A DNA stretch of 64,000 bases from Dasypus novemcinctus (Eukaryota; Chordata; Mammalia; Cingulata; Dasypodidae): contig NC_080698.1 of assembly GCF_030445035.2 (NCBI RefSeq), positions 5,463,501-5,527,500 of the forward strand, written 5' to 3'. The notes below the pieces were generated by a model that was not told the DNA's origin, ran no database searches, and saw nothing but the letters and a program-made list of their open reading frames with translations. A program made the position numbers and the translations under genes. Positions 61,750-64,000 of this stretch are shown piece after piece; positions within the stretch are counted from its first letter, which is position 1; the number at the start of each line of letters is the position of its first letter.

Positions 61750-61941
61750 ATGACGGCAGAATTGAGAGAGGCTGTGGCCCTGGCCCCTTGGGGCCCTGTG
61801 ACTGTGAAAAAGGAGGAGGAAGAAGAGGAAAGTTTCCTGGGTCAGGCATCCGGTCAACAAGGCTGCTCTGAAAGCATCAAAGTCTGGGCCCCTGGGGAGG
61901 GTCTTCAGACAGGCCTTGAAGGATCAGAGCAGGAGGAAAAG
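61750..61941 (+). CDS. ZNF35: ZNF35 coding exon 1
   Basis: 64 codons from ATG 61750 to donor AAG|GTAAAT at 61941/61942, phase 0. The exon probably begins at 61623 after acceptor TTTCTCAG, giving a 127-bp 5' UTR portion. Confidence 0.9.
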
Positions 61942-63412
61942 GTAAATGATGGTCTGGGAGGAGGAGGGAGGAGAGACCTGAAGAAGAACTGGAGTGGTTT
62001 CAGAGGGACTCTACTCCCCAGCTTCTCTATCTGGTATCTCGTTTCGTGACTAGGGCTCTGGTCTTTAGTCCTTTTGGAACGTAATGGGAATGTTCCCTTC
62101 TGAGTAATGTGACATTCTGGATTTTCTATAAACCAGTGGTTCTCAGATTTTGCTGCACAGTAGAATTACATGGGGAACTCTTTATAAAGTCCTGATGCTG
62201 AGACCATACCCCTTTCCTATTAAATCAGAATCTCTGGGGTGGGACAAGGCATCTGTACTTTTTAAAGCTTTTCAGGTGATTCCAGCCAGGATATAACACT
62301 TCTAACCAGAGCTTCTCAAACTTCAGTGTGCGTAGCAGTCAACTTGGGGGGCTTGAAATGCAGAATCGGATCAGAGGGTCTGGGGTCTGCGTTTCTTACT
62401 AGCTTCCAGACGATGCTGACATTGCTGATCTGCAGACCACTCTTTGAGGAGCAAGGCTGCACATTATACTAGGACGCTTAATGTTTTCAGACACAGCCCC
62501 TACCACCACTAATCTAACAAGGGCAGAGGTTCCCCAGCCGCTCTGCTAATATGGCCAGAACCTTGCTGCTTTGACTCTTTAGACCTCAGAAAAGTCTGTT
62601 CTCAGGGAAATCTTCCCATGGCCTCTTTTGTGCTATACCCACTGGCAAGTTAGGTATGGATGGTGGAGTGGGCAATGAGGCAAAATCAGTGATAGGGAAG
62701 AAGTTGGCAGGCTTGTGTCTTTGCTAGCTCACCCTGGGGACTGGAGGAGACTGGCTTCTTTTTCCTTCCTTTTTATGCTTTGTGGGCCCCAGGAATAGGT
62801 TATACCTGTATTCTTGTCCTCCAAGATCTGGTCATGTGATCATCCCACCACTGCCACCAGTCCCTTCATAAACCCACCTGTGGGGAAACGGACTTGGCCC
62901 AGTGGTTAGGGCGTCCGTCTACCACATGGGAGGTCTGCGGTTCAAACCCCGGGCCTCCTTGACCTGTGTGGCGCTGGCCCATGCACAGTGCTGATGCGCG
63001 CAAGGAGTGCCCTGCCACACAGGGGTGTCCCCCACGTAGGGGAGCCCCATGCGCAAGGAGTGCGCCCGTAAGGAGAGCCGCCCAGCGCGAAGGAGGGAGC
63101 AGCCTGCCCAGGAATGGCACCGCCCACACTTCGTGTGCCGCTGACGACAGCAGAAGCGGACAAAGAAACAAGACGCAGCAAATAGACACAGAGAACAGAC
63201 AACAGGGGGAGAGGGGGGGATTAAATAAATAAATAAATCTTTAAAAAAAAAAAACCCACCTGTGCCTGCTTATCTCTAGGGTGAGAAAATATTCTGGGAC
63301 ATGGCAGTGATTCTGAAAGCCACGCAGGAAGTACCTGCTGCTTCAGCCCTTGGCAGTTACGCGTTACCAGGGGTGCCTTTGCCAGGGACTCGTGGAAACA
63401 TGAACTCACTAG
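61750..63412 (+). CDS. ZNF35: ZNF35, first two coding exons (partial gene)
   Basis: Coding segments 61750-61941 and 63280-63412 join in phase and give MTAELREAVALAPWGPV..., then GEKIFWDMAVILKATQE..., matching human ZNF35 (HF10) by recall. The N-terminus has an acidic run (VKKEEEEEE), whose VKKE fits the SUMO-acceptor consensus. There is no SCAN or KRAB. The finger array and stop are beyond the right edge. ZNF35 is a nuclear C2H2 zinc-finger protein. The start has A at -3 and matches the human start. Confidence 0.9.
62130..62455 (+). repeat. Two MER5A-like hAT DNA-transposon remnants
   Basis: 62130-62280 ('CAGTGGTTCTCAGATTTTGC', 'AATCAGAATCTCTGGGGTGG') and 62305-62455 ('CTTCTCAAACTTCAGTGTGC', 'GATGCTGACATTGCTGATC') are both MER5-type short inverted-repeat elements, side by side in the ZNF35 intron. 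Confidence 0.65.
62883..63251 (+). mobile_element. Young-subfamily DAS-III SINE abutting a ZNF35 exon
   Basis: Flanked by AAACCCACCTGTG at 62870-62882 and 63252-63264. Short form without the 'GATGACGCAACAAAAAG' segment; CpG-rich. Its tail lies 28 bp before the ZNF35 coding exon 2. Confidence 0.92.
63280..63412 (+). CDS. ZNF35: ZNF35 coding exon 2
   Basis: Acceptor ATCTCTAG at 63279, donor CTAG|GTAAGG at 63412/63413, 133 bp, phase 0 to 1. Relative to the human sequence as I remember it, the ending differs (VPLPGTRGNMNSL). The exon begins only about 28 bp after the end of a SINE tail. Confidence 0.88.
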
Positions 63413-63537
63413 GTAAGGCTCAACCCTCTTATTCATAATCTTACCATCAGGGCTTCTTGAAAGTTTTTCAGCGGCTGTGGGGGTTAGTCTACCTTGAGCG
63501 ACAGGGAGTATTGAGGCGTTAAAAGTACCAGAGAGAG

Positions 63538-63914
63538 GGGAACGGACTTTGGCCCAGTGGTTAGGGCGTCCGTCTACCACATGGGAGGTCCGCGGTTCAA
63601 ACCCCGGGCCTCCTTGACCCGTGTGGAGCTGGCCATGCGCAGTGCTGATGCACGCAAGGAGTGCCCTGCCACGCAAAGGTGTCCCCCGCGTGGGGGAGCC
63701 CCACGCGCAAGGAGTGCGCCCGTGAGGAAAGCCGCCCAGCGTGAAAAAGAAAGAGCAGCCTGCCCAGGAATGGCGCCGCCCACACTTCCCGTGCCGCTGA
63801 CGACAACAGAAGCGGACAAAGAAACAAGACGCAGCAAATAGACACCAAGAACAGACAACCAGAGGAGGGGGGGAAATTAAATAAATAAATAAATCTTTAA
63901 AAAAATAAAAAAAT
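63538..63914 (+). mobile_element. Young-subfamily DAS-III SINE with 17-bp target duplication
   Basis: Perfect flanking repeat AAAAGTACCAGAGAGAG at 63521-63537 and 63915-63931, the longest in the window. Short form, CpGs largely intact, tail (AAAT)n AATCTTTAAA. In the ZNF35 intron. Confidence 0.94.
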
Positions 63915-64000
63915 AAAAGTACCAGAGAGAGCTGGATAGAGGAATGCTAAGAGATGCCTATGTGGTAGTCTTACGCTGTGCATGGCCTCAACACAACAAA

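Overview
This is mammalian nuclear DNA from a xenarthran, most likely the nine-banded armadillo (Dasypus) or a close relative. About 37 tRNA-derived SINE copies cover roughly a fifth of the window. They share one tRNA-like head that reads 'GGCCCAGTGG' (A-box-like) and 'GGTTCAAACCC' (B-box-like), and I recognise them as armadillo DAS-type SINEs. The species is inferred from this repeat family, not from a database search.

The genes are a head-to-tail cluster of C2H2 zinc-finger genes, all on the + strand. It matches the human 3p21.31 block ZKSCAN7 - ZNF660 - ZNF197 - ZNF35, judged by comparing the translations with the human proteins from memory. Positions 720-2170 are the terminal finger exon of ZKSCAN7. 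A CpG-rich promoter (about 12.85-13.68 kb) leads to the single coding exon of ZNF660 (21534-22517). A second CpG-rich promoter (about 39.83-40.33 kb) leads to the five coding exons of ZNF197 (42537-54529: SCAN, two linker exons, KRAB-A, 22 fingers). A third (about 59.09-59.66 kb) leads to the first two coding exons of ZNF35 (61750-63412), whose finger exon lies beyond the window. These are expected to be nuclear sequence-specific DNA-binding proteins. ZNF197 and, upstream of this window, ZKSCAN7 carry SCAN (dimerisation) and KRAB (TRIM28/KAP1 co-repressor) modules. ZNF660 shows fingers only, and ZNF35 has an acidic N-terminus.

Between the genes lie three layers of repeats: ancient MIR, L2, MER5 and LINE-1 remnants; a LINE-1 3'UTR family that looks lineage-specific; and the DAS SINEs, many with clear target-site duplications. 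Several insertions form nested stacks or serial ladders at one target. A broken ZKSCAN7-like finger-exon fragment lies on the minus strand at 37705-38084, between ZNF660 and ZNF197.

I found no CRISPR array, operon, tRNA/rRNA gene or autonomous novel system. The most noteworthy signals are the hidden pseudogene, the four-SINE ladder, a young SINE subfamily with transitional copies still present, a SINE sitting against a ZNF35 splice acceptor, and finger-array duplication patterns linking the genes.
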